Positions 36,133 to 48,406 of a DNA stretch of 64,000 nucleotides are shown piece by piece (position 1 is the stretch's first letter; every line of letters begins with the position of its first letter). The stretch is from NCBI GenBank assembly GCA_025200525.1, contig CM045770.1:124535429-124599428 (forward strand). Direction: 5' to 3'. The translations under genes were made by a program, and so were the position numbers. Source of the stretch: Camellia lanceoleosa (Eukaryota > Streptophyta > Magnoliopsida > Ericales > Theaceae). The notes beneath the pieces are model-generated. The model worked only from the letters and a program-made list of their open reading frames with translations, had not been told where the DNA came from and made no database searches.

Positions 36133-39100
36133 ATGGGTTCGGACAAAAGTGGGCTAGGCTATGGTGTGATGGCTCACAAAGGACAGGCCTCTACCTCACA
36201 TAACCTGAAGACTCAAGCAAAGGGAAAATTGAAGGTAGACCAGGATGATTCCTCTCTTCATCTACCGAAAGCAGGTAAGATCAACAAAAGGGAGGTAAAA
36301 CCTATTTTTATTTGTCATCACTGTGGTAGGTATGGCCACATTCGTCCTTACTGTTTTGAACTGTTTGGTAAGGTGTCTCAAAAGGGTAGAAATTCTAATA
36401 CTTTTTGGGTTAGGAGACAATCTTACATGTCTAGGCGGAACACCAAGACTAAAAAGATTTGGGTTAGAAAAGATGATTTGACTTGTTTTGTTGCTCACAC
36501 TGCTCTAAAAGCATGTGACTCACACATGTGTTATCTTGATAGTGGGTGCTCTCGTCATATGTCCGGTAACAAATCCTACTTCACCTCCCTTGAAAAATAT
36601 GAAGGAGGAATTGTTACCTTTGGAGATGGCGACACTTCTAGAGTCATTGGTAAGGGCTCTATAAGTGTTGCTGGTCTTCCCAAGCTAGATAATGCCTTAC
36701 TTGTTGATGGCCTTAAAGCAAATCTTTTGAGCATTAGTCAAATGTGTGATTCCCATCATGAAGTACTATTTTCAAAAAATAAATGTGAAATTTTGGATAA
36801 AAAGGGAAATACTGTCTTACATGGGGTTCGCACATCTGATAACTGCTATGGAATTCTTACTACTAATGATCTTACTTGTGATTCTGCCATCATAAGTAAC
36901 ATTGATCTGTGGCATCAAAGATTAGGTCACATGAATTTCAAAGACCTAACTAAGATAGCCAACAAAGAGCTTGTGAGAGGAGTACCTAAACTGGGTAAGA
37001 ATTTGAGCCATGTGTGTGGACCATGTCAACTTGGAAAGCAAACCCGTGCTCCTCATAAAAAGGTGAACAGCTTTACAACCAAACGTCCTCTTGAATTGGT
37101 TCACATGGATTTAATGGGTCCTACTCGCACTGAAAGCATTGGAGGTAAAAGATACATTTTTTTAACTGTTGATGATTTTACTCAATTCTCGTGGGTAAAT
37201 TTTTTAAGGGAAAAATCTGATACGTTTGATGCTTTTCTGGCTTTAGTTCTTAAAATCCAAAATGAACAGGGTGTTTCCATTGGGCGTATCATAAGAATCC
37301 GAACTGATCATGGTCGTGAATTTGAAAATAGCTCATTTTTGGATTTTTGTGATATGCATGGAATTAAGCATGAATTTTCTGCACCTATTACTCCACAACA
37401 AAATGGAGTGGTTGAGAGGAAGAACAGAGTTGTTCAAGAAATGGCTAGGGTTATGCTCCTTAGTAAGAAACTTCCTCCTAAGTTTTGGGCTGAAGCCCTA
37501 AATACTGCTGTTTATGTCATAAATTGCATGTATTTAAGGTCCGACACCTTATAAACTCCTTATGAATTGTGGAAGGGTTTGAAACCTAATGTAAAATACT
37601 TCAAAACTTTTGGGAGTAAGTGTTACATCTTCAAAGATAGAGAGCCCTTGGGCAAATTTGACTCCCGAAGTGATGAAGGTATTTTTCTAGGGTATTCAAC
37701 CAACAGTAGGGCTTTTCGAGTCTATAACCTGCGAACTTCATCTTTAATGGAATCTATCAATGTGGTTATAGATGACACAGGTTCACCTACTCTAGCAACA
37801 AATGAGGATGACAATGGTGAGTCTCCAATCTTGGATATTGAACAACACAATCAAGGAGAAGCTGCGGTCCAATCACAAGAAATTGTTACAGCACCATCCT
37901 CACAGGTAAGTTCAAGTCCAAAAAGTGCTCAAAGGGACATCACTCCTGTTGCTACTGTCACCGCAAGTCCTGAACTTAAACCATCAGCAAGGGTAAAACT
38001 GAATCATCCAGCTCAATAGGTGATTGGAAGTGTTTCGGATCGAATGAAAACCCGAAGACAGATTCGGGATGAGGTATCACATATGTGTTATGTTTCATTA
38101 ATTGAACCTAAGAATTTTAAAGAGGCCTTGCTAGATGATAGTTGGGTCAATGCTATGCATGAAGAATTAGGTCAATTTGAACGTAACAAAGTTTGGACTC
38201 TTGTTCCTAGACCTAGAGACATGAATGTGATAGGTACCAAGTGGATCTTTAAAAATAAATATGATGAGAATGGTACTGTTGTGAGAAATAAAGCTAGGTT
38301 GGTTGCTCAAGGCTACACACAAGTAGAGGGTATTGACTATGATGAGACGTTTGCCCCAGTTGCACGTCTCGAATCTATTCGTATTTTGCTTGGTGTTGCA
38401 TGTTTTCTTGGCTTTAAATTGTTTCAAATGGATGTGAAAAGTGCTTTTCTGAATGGGTACTTAAAAGAAGAGGCTTATGATGAGTAACCAAAAGGGTTTG
38501 AGGACCCTAAATGTCCTAATCATGTCTACAAGTTAGACAAGGCTTTGTATGGGTTGAAACAAGCCCCTCGGGCTTGGTATGATAGACTTACTACCTTTCT
38601 TCTTGATAATGATTTTCAAAGGGGTAGTGTGGATAAGACTTTATTCGTAAAACATACTAAGTCTCATATTCTTGTTGCTCAGATATATGTTGATGATATT
38701 GTGTTTGGTTCCACTGCTGAGCATCTTGTGAAATATTTTTCGGATTGCATGACACATGAGTTTGAGATGAGCATGATGGGAGAGTTGTCTTATTTTTCGG
38801 GTCTTCAAATTAAACAGTCTCCTTCGGGTATATTTGTTTCTTAGTCTAAGTATGCAAAAAATCTTGTGTCAAAGTTTGGTCTTGAGTCTGCCAAACATGC
38901 ACATACTCCCATGAGCACCAGTCTTCACCTTTCCAAAGATTCCTCTGGTATTGATGTTGATCCTTACCTTTATAGGAGTATGATAGGGAGTCTTTTGTAT
39001 CTCATAGCCAGTCGTCCTGATATTTCCTTTAGTGTCGGTGTTTGTGCCCGTTACCAGGCCAGTCCTAAAGAGTCTCACCTTCTTGCGGTAAAACGCATAA

Positions 39101-39628
39101 TCAAATATGTTAATGGGACCTTGGGGTATGGGGTTTGGTTTTCCACTGATACTACAAATTGAAATTATCGGTTTTTGATGCCGATCAAGGCGGTGTGCTG
39201 ATGATAGGAAAAGTACATCCGGGGGGTGTTTTTACCTTGGGAATAATCTGGTGTCTTGGCATAGTAAAAAGCAAAATGCCATCTCTCTTTCAACTGCTGA
39301 GGCTGAGTACATTGCTGTAGGGAGTTGTTGTGCTCAAATGCTATGGATGAAGCAAATGCTTCATGATTATGGAATAGAACAGAACACTCTCACTCTTTTT
39401 TGTGATAACACAAGTGCCATAAACATTTCAAAAAATCCTGTCCAACACTCTCGCACCAAACATATTGACATCCGTCATCATTTTATACTAGAGTTAGTGG
39501 ATGAAGGCCTTGTTGTTTTGGAACATGTACCTACTGAGCATCAAAAAGCTGATATTTTTACAAAACCCCTTGATCTTCTTCGATTTGAGTTTCTTAGAAA
39601 GACCTTGGGAGTAATGCTCAGTAACTAG
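36133..39628 (+). pseudogene. pol: Copia pol: protease, integrase, RT, RNase H, with several stops
   Basis: A second CCHC knuckle (CHHCGRYGHIRPYC) starts at 36313. The aspartic protease site is LDSGCSRHMSG (Asp codon at 36538). Integrase follows: LWHQRLGHMNF and CGPCQLGKQ form the HHCC finger (36907-37040). The catalytic acids lie in HMDLMGP (37105), RTDHGREFEN (37303) and NGVVERKNR (37411). RT spans about 38130-38750 with YVDDIVFGS at 38686; RNase H includes STAEAEYIAVG near 39290. The frame is interrupted at 37551 (TAA), 38018 (TAG), 38485 (TAA) and 38842 (TAG), and by a frameshift near 39160. Three of these lie where a Gln codon is expected, consistent with C-to-T changes. The order PR-INT-RT-RH is diagnostic of copia. 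The copy is dead. Confidence 0.9.
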
Positions 39629-40605
39629 GTTGTTTCTTGTTTTTATGTGAGGTGAGTGTGAGTGGTTGGCTTACTATTCTTGGATGTTTTAATCTCATTC
39701 TTATTGAGTCTTGATATTTTTGCATCAAATCTTTTTATGAACACTACTTATGTTTCTTACAAGATCTCATTATTTCGTTGTTCATAGCTCATTCTGAATG
39801 CCCATACTCATTTACTACATGATCTCATTCTGTACACATCCTTGAGATAAACTGTTGCAGGGGTTTCCGCACAAGTGATTAAAGTTCTCTATGGACCATT
39901 GACAGTGTTTCTTGTACTATTTCAGAGGAATTGACCTATACTAGTACATCATGGGTGATGTTGAATCTCTTAACCATCTACCATCTTTTTCACTTCCATG
40001 GTTTCTCCCTCAATACATGATATCCAGGCATTAGGAAAAGGCTACCTCAGAGGCACCAACCAGGCCATCCTTTTGATTTCATTCTTCTCTGGTTTGGTCT
40101 CCATACTTTTGAGAGTGTATGCCACCAGTGAGTGCCCACAAGAAAGAAAAATTAAAAGAAAAAAAAAATAAAAGGATCATTGCTTGAGGGGGAGCCTCCG
40201 CATTTACTCAACAAATACCCTGTGATTCCTAGTGGTTTGACTTTTCTCTGTGATAGTCAGTTACCCTTGTCGGAGGTCCAGCCATCAGATCACTAAGAGG
40301 ATTAACTCTAGCTTTGTGGCTCTCAAGGATTGCACACACACACACATTGTTTATGTGAGCTCTCATGTGTGTTTTTGAGTTATGCATTCTTATGATGCTT
40401 ATGGCTTTGATTTAATACTATCTGTTTTATTCATGATATGGTGTTTCAACTCTTTTCTCAAATTTTCAGGACTCATGATTGATGGATTCTTTTGTCCTTG
40501 TGGTATAGTCTTTCACTTGGTCACCTTGCTTGTTACAGGACATCCTAGGTGTTTTTATTTTATTTAAAAAAAAAAAAAAATTGGTTTTGTTTTTTTTCCT
40601 TCTTG
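39629..40605 (+). other. Copia region between pol and the internal palindrome array
   Basis: No coding sequence recognised. It contains a short CA run near 40336 and a run of 15 A at 40566-40580, just before the palindrome array. Confidence 0.6.
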
Positions 40606-40766
40606 GCTCGAGCGACTAGTTCCTCGCTCGAGCGTGCTTTTGCTTCTGCATTAGACCTGAGAGTGTGTGTTTTTGGCTCGAGCGGACCATTCTTGGCTCG
40701 AGCGATCCTCTGCGCTTTATTGACCTCACTCGAGCGAGAGAGTATTCGCTCGAGCGACCTGTCGCG
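40606..40766. promoter_or_regulatory. Internal GCTCGAGC palindrome array ahead of the env-position ORF
   Basis: Palindromes start at 40606, 40626, 40676, 40696, 40738 (ACTCGAGC) and 40758: three pairs, each spaced exactly 20 bp. This is the arrangement found in the LTR U3. A (CT)n tract (about 40826-40854), a CCTAGGGTTT stretch and a possible donor GTAAGT (about 40951) follow. I infer a second promoter for the downstream ORF; no canonical TATA box is visible. Confidence 0.6.
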
Positions 40767-40821
40767 ATTTAATTTTTGCAGGGGTGTCTCTTGAGTTCAT
40801 TTTTTTTCCTTTCTTCATGTT

Positions 40822-40825
<4 letters not shown>

Positions 40826-40854
<29 letters not shown>
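40826..40854. repeat. (CT)n microsatellite
   Basis: A run of CT dinucleotides precedes CCCCTAGGGTTT, as often seen in plant 5' leaders. It lies between the internal palindrome array and a possible leader intron. Confidence 0.9.
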
Positions 40855-40856
<2 letters not shown>

Positions 40857-41554
40857 CTAGGGTTTCTGAGTTGTCCATTGCTGGTCTCATCTGTGTTTTT
40901 TCTCTGATTTCTGAGGTTTTCCATCCATCATTGTGCATTCCCCGACATTGGTAAGTTTGTTTTCTTCTCTTCGATTGTCCTACGTATGCTGATGCTCTGT
41001 TTTTGCTCTAGGATTTACCATTGTTACTTTTTGGTTCTTTCTTCTCATATTTTCTAGTCTCTCTTGCTTCTAGGGTACATGGTTTTTACATCTTCTCCTC
41101 TGCATATTCATAGGTTTTTAACATTCGGAATTTTCTTTGTTGTTTTACATTGGATATTTCACATTCTGAGTTTGGGATTTTTTGTTGGAATGTGGTCTGC
41201 TTTGAGATTGGGATTGAGTTTGGGATTTCATCTACCTTAAATTTCGTATCCATATCTTGTCTAGTGGGAATGTGGTCTGCTTTACATTGAGGATTTTGTT
41301 TATATCTCTACTGCCTTGTTCTCCTGTATTCTATTACTGGATTTTATCATGCTGATTTTTGTTTTGTTGGACTAATGGACTAATGTTTGTTTTCTGTGCT
41401 CCTTGGTTTGGAATTGGGGATGTAGGGTTTGTCTGTTATGGATGGTTATTGGGTGGTCTGTGTTTCTGGATTCTGTCTTGTTCTGTTTTTCCTCTGTTTT
41501 TGTCATGCTTCTGTGGAGTGTTTAGTAATGGCATAGTCTTCCAAGCATCGCAAA

Positions 41555-42609
41555 ATGACTGTCTCTCGTCCTCTTTTCAACACTGCCAAATTTGAGTCAA
41601 AAGCCAAGGCCAAATTGTTTAGAGAGACATTTGCCACTCGCAAAGTCCATTTAGAGCGCAATGTTTTACCAAATGCTTTTGAGGTCCTTCCTATTCGTTC
41701 CTTGTTCGATTCATTGGGTGGGGATCAAGTGTTGCACTTTTCCGGTCCACAAAATCTAAGTCTCATCCGGGAGTTCTATTGCAACATCCACTCTATTCAC
41801 AAAGAAGCCTGTACATTTCAGACTTGGGTTTGGAAGAAGTCCCTTGATATTACTGGGGATGTGTTTTGGATATTTCTTAATCTTCCTGAAGTTAGTAACT
41901 GTCATTTTCCATTTCTTACCCGGTCCGGTGTTGATTTTGATAGGGTTGCCTCAGAGTTGTGTGGTGTTGACCGGAATTGGCCTGCCGGGGCACTCATTCA
42001 GCAGAATGAGTTGCTTCCTCAATTCCGTCTTCTTAATCTCATTGTCTGTGTCAATATCTATGTCACCACCCACTCCTCGCATATTACTCAGGACCAAGGG
42101 TATGTTTTGTATTGTATTCATCACAGACTTCCTATAGATCTTCCCGAAATGATTGTTTCCAAAATGATTGGGGTTTCTGAGGGTCGGAAATCTTTGCGTT
42201 TCCTTATGGTTGTTTGATTACACGCTTTCTCACTTCACTTGATATTCTTATTTTTGAGGACGATGAGTTTGCCCATCCCATAAAACCCATCACAAAACTC
42301 ACCGTGTCCCAGAGTCAGGCTCATGTGAGGGGGAGTGTGTCTGGGGTCAGGGCTTTTGGTGCAGGTGGTCCCGGTCCTACAGGTGATGATGATCCTCTTG
42401 CCGAGGAGGAGGAGGTTGAGGTTGCCTATGCTACTCCAGCCAGTGCTCATGATCGTCCTCGCTCTTTCCGTGGCTAGCTACAGCACTTGGAGCAGGCTGT
42501 GACTCGTCGCCTTGATCTCATGGATGCTCGCCTCGATGAGCAGAGTACTATGCTAGCACAGATCCTCTCTCTCCTTCAGCTGCGGCATCTACCCCCTTCT
42601 TCTTCCTAG
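41555..42609 (+). pseudogene. Extra ORF in env position of the copia element (plant transposon-protein type)
   Basis: The ORF starts MTVSRPLFNTAKF at 41555 and is open to 42217. A one-base frameshift near 42205 moves it to the frame open to a stop at 42475, after which the frame stays open to TAG at 42607. The central part (QFRLLNLIVCVNIYVTTHSS, then GYVLYCIHHRLPIDL) resembles the family annotated in plants as putative plant transposon protein. The C-terminal part is acidic, then a heptad-like helix (DLMDARLDEQSTMLAQILSL). No signal peptide or clear transmembrane anchor is visible, so an envelope function is not supported; only the position is env-like. In Sireviruses an ORF here is known. 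Its role in this element is unknown. Confidence 0.65.
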
Positions 42610-43066
42610 TATTGGTTTTTGGTTATTTCTGGACTCTTTTGGTTTCTTCTATTGGACAGTTGTACTTTTTGGACAGTTTGTGATATTTCTTGCTTATACT
42701 GTATATGGCTGCTTTTGTTTTCCTCCCGGACAAAAAGGGGGAGATTTGTTTTGGATTTGATGCAAGGATATATGCCTACTCATGATGTTTTCTTCACAGC
42801 TCAATGGATTAATTTTTCGTTTATAAATGCAACTGTCTTGATCTTTTTATTGTGCATAACAAATTTTTTTCCAGTTTGTGGCGTGCAGATTGGGTGGTTA
42901 TCAAGATTGGTTTCATTGTTGTCTATCATGGAGTTGTAATTTATTAGATCATTCCTTGAGTTGTAATTGTTTAGCCAAATTCTTTGAGTTGTAATTGTTT
43001 TAGTTAGTTCTTGTGTTCAAGAAATTGTTTAGAAAGTTTTGTCCGGGTATTGACAAAGGGGGAGAT
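42610..43066 (+). other. Copia 3' untranslated region and polypurine tract
   Basis: AT-rich with repeated 'gagttgtaattgttt'. It ends in ACAAAGGGGGAGAT immediately before the LTR (43054-43066), the PPT. Another purine stretch, AAAAAGGGGGAGA, lies near 42731. From 42758 on, this sequence recurs at 57793. Confidence 0.7.
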
Positions 43067-44113
43067 TGTTAGGTCCTATCTTGTCAAAACCTGCGAACAA
43101 ACTTATTGATTGAGTTGTAATTTTCTGTGTTTTTTTGTCTTCCTCGCTCGAGCGAAGAAGTCCTCGCTCGAGCGGGCGAAGGCTCGCTACAAAACCCGAA
43201 GAGGTACATGTACGCTCGAGCAAAGCATTGGTGGCTCGAGTGAAGATCAATGTACGCTCGAGCGAAGATTTGGTGGCTCGAGCTAAGGATTGTGTCCATA
43301 CAAAACCTGAAAGAGTTTATTCCTCGCTCGAGCGAAGAGTTCGTGGCTCGAACGAAGGCACTAGTAGAAATCACGAAGATAAGCTCCTCGCTTGAGCGAG
43401 ATAAGCTTCGCTCGAGCGAGCTTTAGAATCTGGATTTCTACAAGTGATTGGCTTCTTCCAAAACTAGGATTCCTTTCGGTTTTCTATAAGTAGATGGTTT
43501 TCCTAAAACTAGCGGGACTTGTTTTCTAGATCTGGTTCAAGAGTTCTAGAGTTTTGTTTGAAGTTTTCTTCTGAGGCTTTGATGAGTTTTTCTTGATGTT
43601 CTTGAGAGAGTTCTAAACTTATGCATTGAGATTCATACATCAAGGAGGTTGATACTTTATATTCAAGAGAGTGCTCTTCGGTGAATTCCGAAGATTAAGA
43701 CGTAGAGTTTCAAAAGGCGTTTGATTCTATACGTAGTCATTAATTCGACAAGTGAAGTTGTGGGTTCAACTTTAGGATCAGTTCCGTGACGAAGGCGTGG
43801 TGAAAGAGTTACAGAAGATTCGAGGACAAATTGACTGGGTTGGGTAATTTGTGTATTATCTTTGTAATCTTTCTTTCTTCAGTAGTGGATTGATTAGTGG
43901 CGGTTCTCCCATGGTTTTTGATTACAATTGAAGGTTCTTCAATTGTGGTTTTTCCACGTAAAAATCGTTTGTGTCAATTTATTGTTCATTCCTAAAAACA
44001 AACAAAATAAAATCACTCTCGTAAGTGCTTGTTGATTTTAGATTAGTGTTTTTGATAATTGGGATTTGGAATATTTTAATCTTGATCTAATCACTAATCA
44101 CTTAGGATTTTCA
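43067..44113 (+). repeat. Copia 3' LTR (1047 bp)
   Basis: Begins TGTTAGG and ends TTTTCA. U3 contains five 20-bp-spaced palindrome pairs: 43146/43166, 43214/43234, 43256/43276, 43326/43346 and 43390/43410. A TATA-like TATAAG lies at 43485, about 75 bp after the last palindrome. The tandem-duplicated copy is at 58102-59153. Confidence 0.92.
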
Positions 44114-45852
44114 CATTTTATTGTGTGGAAACTTCCTTATCAATTTTTTCATATTATACATCCTACAAATCATAATGCAAATGCAGAAAAGCACCAATAA
44201 TAAAATTAGTAATTAAACAATGAATAAAACAAAACACATTGACCTGGTAGGTAATTGTTTTGTAACAAACTAACCATCGTCTGTAGATTTTTCTCTTCAA
44301 GATAACATGGTCTCATGTTTAAATATTCACTGAAAGATTAATGGCGGTTATAATTAGCGTTAAGGGTATAAATACAATTGTTGCTCGATACATGGTGTGT
44401 AAGGTGTTGATTTCCTGTTAAATAACTCATGTTAATAACTCATGCTAAAATGAAGGAAACAGAATTTCATGTTAATTTCAGAATTTCAAAATTGTATTTT
44501 TACCTCATGTTAATTAGCTTTTATAACTCATGTTAATTAGCGTTAATAACTCATGTTAATTTCAGAATTTCAATAACTCATGTGTTATCTCATGTTAATT
44601 TCAGAATTTCAATAACATGATATTGAGCCAATTCAGTATTGAAAACAAGATATTTGAAAACATGACTTTAATAGAGTTTTGAAAACATGATATTATTTAG
44701 TGTTGAAAACATGCTATTTGAAAACATGATATTGCTGGGTTCAATAGAGTTATTGAAAACATGACTTTAGTATTCTTCTTGAATTTTTGTTCTTCGGCAA
44801 TTGTTCTTCTTCTTGAATTTTTTTTTCCCTCTCGGCTTTTTGCCTTCATCGAGCTTTTGCCTTCATCACTTTGGTCGCTATTACTCACTTACCGCTTTCG
44901 ACATTACGCTTTCATTGCTTCGATTAGTTTATTACTTTGGTTCTTATTGTTTTTCTTTTGTTATTGCTTTGGTAACGTTTGGCTTTTGCTTTGATATTGA
45001 GCCAACTGATATATATTGCTTTGCTATTGAGTAAAACTGAAGAAGAATTCTGCACATGAATTCTGCATATGATTTCGGCAAGAATTCTGCATATGAATTC
45101 TGCAGAATTTTGGCTGATCTATTCACCATAAATACCAACGACATGGTTTCAGTTTTAATTTTGATTTTGAGATGGGTTTGTATGATTTCGGTTTTGATTT
45201 TTATGTATTTTGAAATAAGTTTGAGGGATTAGTGAAATAAGTATGTCAGATTTATCCAGCACTACACCTGCTTATTTTTGTTACTGCAAATAGTGGTAAG
45301 TTTTTGCTTTGCTTTTCCTTTTTTTGGTTACTCAAATGCTTTCCTTTCACTTTGATATTCACCATCCAGAAGATTCAGAAGTTGGAGGACAACTCTTTTA
45401 GTGAGCTTGAAAAACCCAAAGGCCCTTAATTTGATGTGAAATCTAAGGGTAAGTTTGTTGGTAATTATTCAGTGGTTTCAAAATGACATCTGACAATATT
45501 TATGGAAAGTTCTTAATCAATTAATAAAGAGTTCTTTTGAGAAGATGATTAAAAGTTAGATTTTTATTTTTTATTTTTTATTTTTATGTTGTTTTTGAAA
45601 AAATATGTTAAAAAAATGTGAGAGATTATATGATTCAAAATGCATTAAAAGTTAAAAGATGACTTTTAATTATCTTTTTAAAATAGTCTAAAAAAAATTA
45701 TGAGTGGACATAGGGTCTCACCTTTGTTAAGTAAATTGAGAGAGAGAAAAAATAATCATTAATGTGTGTTATGATTTGTTAATTTCCCAAGATTTGTTAA
45801 TTTACCGATAGAATCATGTAGGTAATAAACATGATGAGTCACCCGGCCCCTT
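44114..45852. other. Spacer between copia 3' LTR and gypsy LTR, with a possible orphan exon
   Basis: AT-rich DNA with many copies of 'aactcatgttaat' and 'gaaaacatgatatt' (44410-44760). A candidate plus-strand exon lies near 45370-45449, between 'caccatccag' and GGTAAGT, encoding KIQKLEDNSFSELEKPKG before a TAA. I do not recognise it. The whole stretch recurs at 59154-60876. Confidence 0.5.
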
Positions 45853-47991
45853 TGTAACGCCCTCAAAATATAACATAAAACCCAACAATATAAACATGCA
45901 TTGATATACAAAAGTCCAACATTCTTCTATTCATCAGAGTATTTGATTACAAAAGGTATTACATGTTAACAACAAAAGCAAATGCCCTACGAGCTTACAG
46001 CTTTCCAAGTTAACACTTGGTTACAAAAAGGAGAGCACTAGCTCAATTACACATTAAGCTCTTAGCTTGAATCTACATGTAATACATCAAAAGAACATAG
46101 ACACAAAAAGTCTGCCCGCCTCTAGCCTCCCAAGCTATGTCCTTGGAGGTGGCATGCTTCCTGTACCTGAAAATGATTTTCCCATATAGGGTGAGTCACA
46201 GCCCAGTAGAGATACACTAAACCAGCTATGAACAATGACTAAAAGATTAGCAGTTGATAGATGGTCAACCATGATACATCCACTTATATCACATTACAAT
46301 TACATGACATACAAGTCCATGTTACTTTTCATTTTCCATTTTCGATAGATAAGCATATTAGCTATATCAACATCAAACAGATAAGTATACTAACTATATC
46401 TTACAACCAAAGATAAGCATATGAGCTATATCTGCACTTCTCTGGACAAGCATATGAGCTGTGTCTACGCTTCTCAAAGATAAGCATATGAGCTATATCT
46501 ACGGAGTTCATCCCCTATCTCCTCCCAACACTATCCGGTTTAGAGGTACATCCCCTATCTTCCCCTAAATCGCGGAGTACATCCCCCATCTCCTCCTCTA
46601 TACACAATGTATATAAACACATAGGTTCTACATACATTCAATCAATACATAAAGTTAATGTATTCTATCAACCGTCAAGTCCCAAGACACATTCCATTGA
46701 TTAGTTTTTGTTTGCCTAATCGTCATGCATTGTCTACAACAATCAAGACTATCCTCCACCGATAGCCCAAAGCAATTATTTCTAAACAGGAAATAAATGC
46801 ACAAATGGATAATATATCAACATTTCACTTTGGTGAGCGAGAAATAATTCAACTACACCCTTTAATCCCATACACTTCCAATCTCAACATTTTCAATTCA
46901 ATTCCTCATTTTCTTTAATTAATTATATGCATTAATTAATTAAAACAATTAGGGCAAATTCCCATAATTAACAAAACAACCCTAAGGTTCCATTTTCATC
47001 AACATTTCAACAATTATTCCATGTCTCTAAACCAAACATGCCTCTAGGTTCATTATGAACAAAACCCCCAACTTTTGTAAAATTACACAAAGGCCCAAAG
47101 TTTCTCAAAATTACCCAACAACACCTAACATATCAAAATGCTAAAATTTAAAGACAAAATCCATAAAGAGGAGTAGGATATCCCTACCTCAAAGTTTGAG
47201 CTCAAAAGGAGATGAAGACCCAACAACCAATGTGCTCCAAGTCCAAAGATTTTCAGATTAAATCGAAGCCCAAGTCACCCTCTATCTTTTTAACAAAGCA
47301 CCTAGGGTAGATTCACACTAGAAAGAGATGATTTCTTAGAGAGAAGAGAAGTCTAGAGAGAGAGAGTCTCAGATTTAGGGTTTAAAGATGAAAAAGTTTT
47401 GAAAAAGTGAAGTTCAACACGGCTGCTGCTAACTGATATAAACAGGCTCGCTCGAGCGAAGACTTGGTTGCTCGAGCGACCAGACACAGAAACTCTCGCT
47501 CGAGCCAAAAAGGTCTCGCTCGAGCGAAAAACTTAGAAGCTCGCTCGAGCAAAGAAAAGCTCGCTCGAGCCAAAAACTCGAACCATCAGGTCTGCAACCA
47601 GACGCACGCCGAAGCGATTTAACGCTGCCGGCGAAGACAAACCAGATCGCTTGAGCGAAGAAAGCTCGCTCGAGCCAAAAAAATGCAACTCTCAGCATCT
47701 GAACCAGACGCAATCGCTCGCTCGAACGAAGCCACTCTGGCTCGACCCACCAGACACAAAACATACCCTTCGCTCGAGCGACCAAACCCTCGCTCAGGCG
47801 AAGGCTCAAAATTCTGGACAGCAACACCTGGCTCCCAGACACAACCAACCTGCAACAGACCTGCCCAACACATCCTATAACTCAAATACAAAGTAAAAAA
47901 GGATGTGAACAAGATAATAACCAACTACTAATATCCACGGACACAAGTCTGGATCACTGTACAACAAGGGTAAACCCGAGATTGCTATAAC
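45853..47991 (-). repeat. Gypsy chromovirus 3' LTR (about 2139 bp)
   Basis: Starts TGTAACGCCC on the plus strand. The other end is set by the PPT; it reads GCTATAAC rather than a clean CA. It includes a ~40-bp repeat around 'gataagcatatgagctatat' (46370-46510). On the minus strand U3 lies at 47400-47991 and carries the palindrome array. Confidence 0.85.
47436..47800. promoter_or_regulatory. GCTCGAGC palindrome array in gypsy LTR U3, with TATA-like element
   Basis: Palindromes or close variants start at 47450/47470, 47498/47518, 47543/47563, 47649/47668, 47720/47740 and 47772/47792. Five pairs are spaced 20 bp and one 19 bp. On the minus strand the array is directly followed by GTTTATATCAG (about 47435-47445), a TATA-like candidate. 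The element is unrelated to the copia element, yet the array has the same unit, pairing and position in U3. Confidence 0.8.
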
Positions 47992-48003
47992 CTCCCCCCC
48001 TTA

Positions 48004-48406
48004 AAGAATTTCGTCCTCGAAATTGAGAACAAGTTTTCAAAAGCAGGTTTTTCTCCATTTTAAACAGTATTACATTTCAACATTTAACAACTCGACCCAT
48101 TACCGGTCATCCCATCTCTTATCAAGAGGCATTTCACAAAATACAACACAAGTGCATCTTTAACATGCATTCCTCTTCCATTTCAACCATTTCCAACACA
48201 CATGGTTCACAATTCATATCATAAGCAATAATCATGATACATTTCCAGTTCTACTATATATTCAACATATGCAACGTTATACAAACTTCCATTTGAGGCA
48301 AGTTTCCAACTACTATCATTAACCAAAACATGCGCCATGTTTTATAACTTAAGACATATTTAATGGTCTTAAAGTTCAACAATACAATAATATATATAAC
48401 ATATGT
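48004..48406 (-). other. Gypsy 3' untranslated region
   Basis: Between the pol stop and the PPT; AT-rich, no motif recognised. Confidence 0.6.

Larger units (their letters stand above)
33175..44113 (+). mobile_element. Ty1/copia retrotransposon, probable Sirevirus, 10.9 kb, inactivated
   Basis: LTRs at 33175-34184 and 43067-44113 begin TGTTAGG and end TTTTCA. The PBS at 34187-34198 reads TGGTATCAGAGC (initiator tRNA-Met). The PPT AAAGGGGGAGAT abuts the 3' LTR. Domain order GAG-PR-INT-RT-RNase H defines copia. The long gag with two zinc knuckles and coiled coil, plus an extra ORF after pol, suggest the Sirevirus lineage. Flanks are CCTTT (33170-33174) and CATTT (44114-44118), a possible 5-bp duplication with one change. 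Gag and pol carry several in-frame stops and frameshifts, so it cannot encode a full polyprotein. Confidence 0.88.

Noticed and set aside
41555..42609. True viral envelope glycoprotein
   Set aside because: No signal peptide, fusion-peptide-like stretch, cleavage site or membrane anchor is visible; only the genomic position is env-like.
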